NCBI GenBank assembly: GCA_049890115.1 | Contig: JBMHCC010000034.1 | Span: forward strand, 1 to 64,000 | Origin: UBA685 sp049890115 | GTDB taxonomy: Bacteria > Pseudomonadota > Alphaproteobacteria > Puniceispirillales > Puniceispirillaceae | Direction: 5' to 3' | Length of the DNA stretch: 64,000 bases | Part shown: positions 63,472 through 64,000 of the stretch, one piece after another | How the letters are laid out: every line of letters begins with the position of its first letter | How positions within the stretch are numbered: the first letter of the stretch is position 1 | Made by a program: the position numbers and the translations under genes | The notes under the pieces: model-generated | Seen by the model: only the letters and a program-made list of their open reading frames with translations | Database searches by the model: none | Told to the model about the DNA's origin: nothing

Positions 63472-64000
63472 ATGGCAAAAATTGCATTTTTAGGATTAGG
63501 TGTTATGGGCGGACCAATGGCAGGCCATCTGGCAAATGCCGGTCATCAGCTTGTGGTTTATAATCGCACCAAATCAAAGGCAGATGACTGGGTGAAAGCC
63601 TATGGTGGCAGTGCCGCTGATACACCTGCACAAGCAGCAGATGGCGCTGATTTTGTATTTGCTTGTGTTGGTGATGATAATGATGTGCGGGCTGTCACAA
63701 CAGGCCCTGATGGGGCGTTTCACGCTATGGCAGCAGGCAGTGTCTTTATTGATAATACAACCGCATCTGCTGGTGTGGCTCGTGAATTATCGGCGATTGC
63801 CTCAGATAGCGGTATTGGTTTTTTGGATGCGCCTGTCTCTGGCGGTCAGGCTGGCGCTGAAAATGGCAAGCTAACTGTGATGGTTGGCGGTGCTGAAGAT
63901 GATTTTAGCAAAGCAGAACCCCTAATGGGATGCTATGGCGCCAAAGTGACATTAATGGGACCATCAGGCGCTGGCCAGCTTACCAAGATGGTTAATCAGA
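63472..64000 (+). CDS. 3-hydroxyisobutyrate dehydrogenase family protein (3' end missing)
   Basis: This gene is cut by the right edge after 176 codons. The start is ATG 63472, 8 bases after GGAG. It has GLGVMGGPMAGHLA (Rossmann), then FACVGDDNDVR, DAPVSGGQAGAENGKL, the substrate-binding DAPVSGG motif, and the beginning of the catalytic helix (KMVNQ). It is most like 3-hydroxyisobutyrate or tartronate-semialdehyde dehydrogenases. It is a different gene from the relative at 24950-25909, whose sequence differs throughout. Confidence 0.9.
   Translation, partial: MAKIAFLGLGVMGGPMAGHLANAGHQLVVYNRTKSKADDWVKAYGGSAADTPAQAADGADFVFACVGDDNDVRAVTTGPDGAFHAMAAGSVFIDNTTASAGVARELSAIASDSGIGFLDAPVSGGQAGAENGKLTVMVGGAEDDFSKAEPLMGCYGAKVTLMGPSGAGQLTKMVNQ

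Overview
This 64 kb window comes from a moderately AT-rich alphaproteobacterial chromosome. Several features point to that class: the hemC-hemD-mitofilin-like-hemY row divergent from tsaD-gpsA, a small SRP RNA beside dnaX, an AcuI/DddP DMSP-degradation cluster, and a complete liv transporter. The DddP gene, the gene order and the overall style suggest a marine SAR116-type (Puniceispirillum-like) bacterium. That assignment is an inference from memory and was not checked by any search. I saw no tRNA, rRNA, insertion sequence, prophage or CRISPR array. Coding density is very high, and no gene-free stretch exceeds about 300 bases.

Layout. 1-8.5 kb is housekeeping: dnaX (cut by the left edge), SRP RNA, pheA, kdsB, a membrane-anchored cytochrome c, an inositol-monophosphatase-family phosphatase, a 2-hydroxyacid dehydrogenase, an M17 aminopeptidase and a MATE exporter. 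8.6-11.6 kb is a three-gene envelope-sugar cluster (GT83-like, GT2, LAB_N). 11.6-18.2 kb holds EVE, gpsA and tsaD on the minus strand and hemC, hemD, a mitofilin-like gene and hemY on the plus strand. 18.2-23.3 kb is the branched-chain amino-acid transporter livK/livG/livF/livH/livM on the minus strand. 23.5-27.7 kb has pyruvate kinase, a 3-hydroxyisobutyrate-dehydrogenase-like enzyme, an M48 lipoprotein protease and a zinc-ribbon membrane protein.

27.8-52.4 kb is the showpiece, a two-partner secretion locus. It contains an enlarged TpsB outer-membrane transporter (1,011 aa), a 107-aa single-pass membrane protein, and one uninterrupted 21.1-kb reading frame for a 7,037-aa TpsA exoprotein resembling the LktA family of filamentous adhesins.

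54.0-58.3 kb encodes what looks like a SiaA/SiaB/SiaC phospho-switch: a PP2C phosphatase receptor, a HATPase-type kinase and a DUF1987 switch protein. In Pseudomonas the output is the diguanylate cyclase SiaD. Here the gene overlapping siaC encodes a class III nucleotide cyclase, with Gln at the position that normally selects the purine base. This is the strongest candidate for an undescribed signalling variant, and its position next to a giant adhesin locus suggests control of aggregation or attachment.

58.4-64 kb contains a rhodanese, then acuI, an alpha/beta-hydrolase-OsmC fusion and dddP (DMSP cleavage and acrylate disposal), then hpt and a second 3-hydroxyisobutyrate-dehydrogenase-like gene cut by the right edge.
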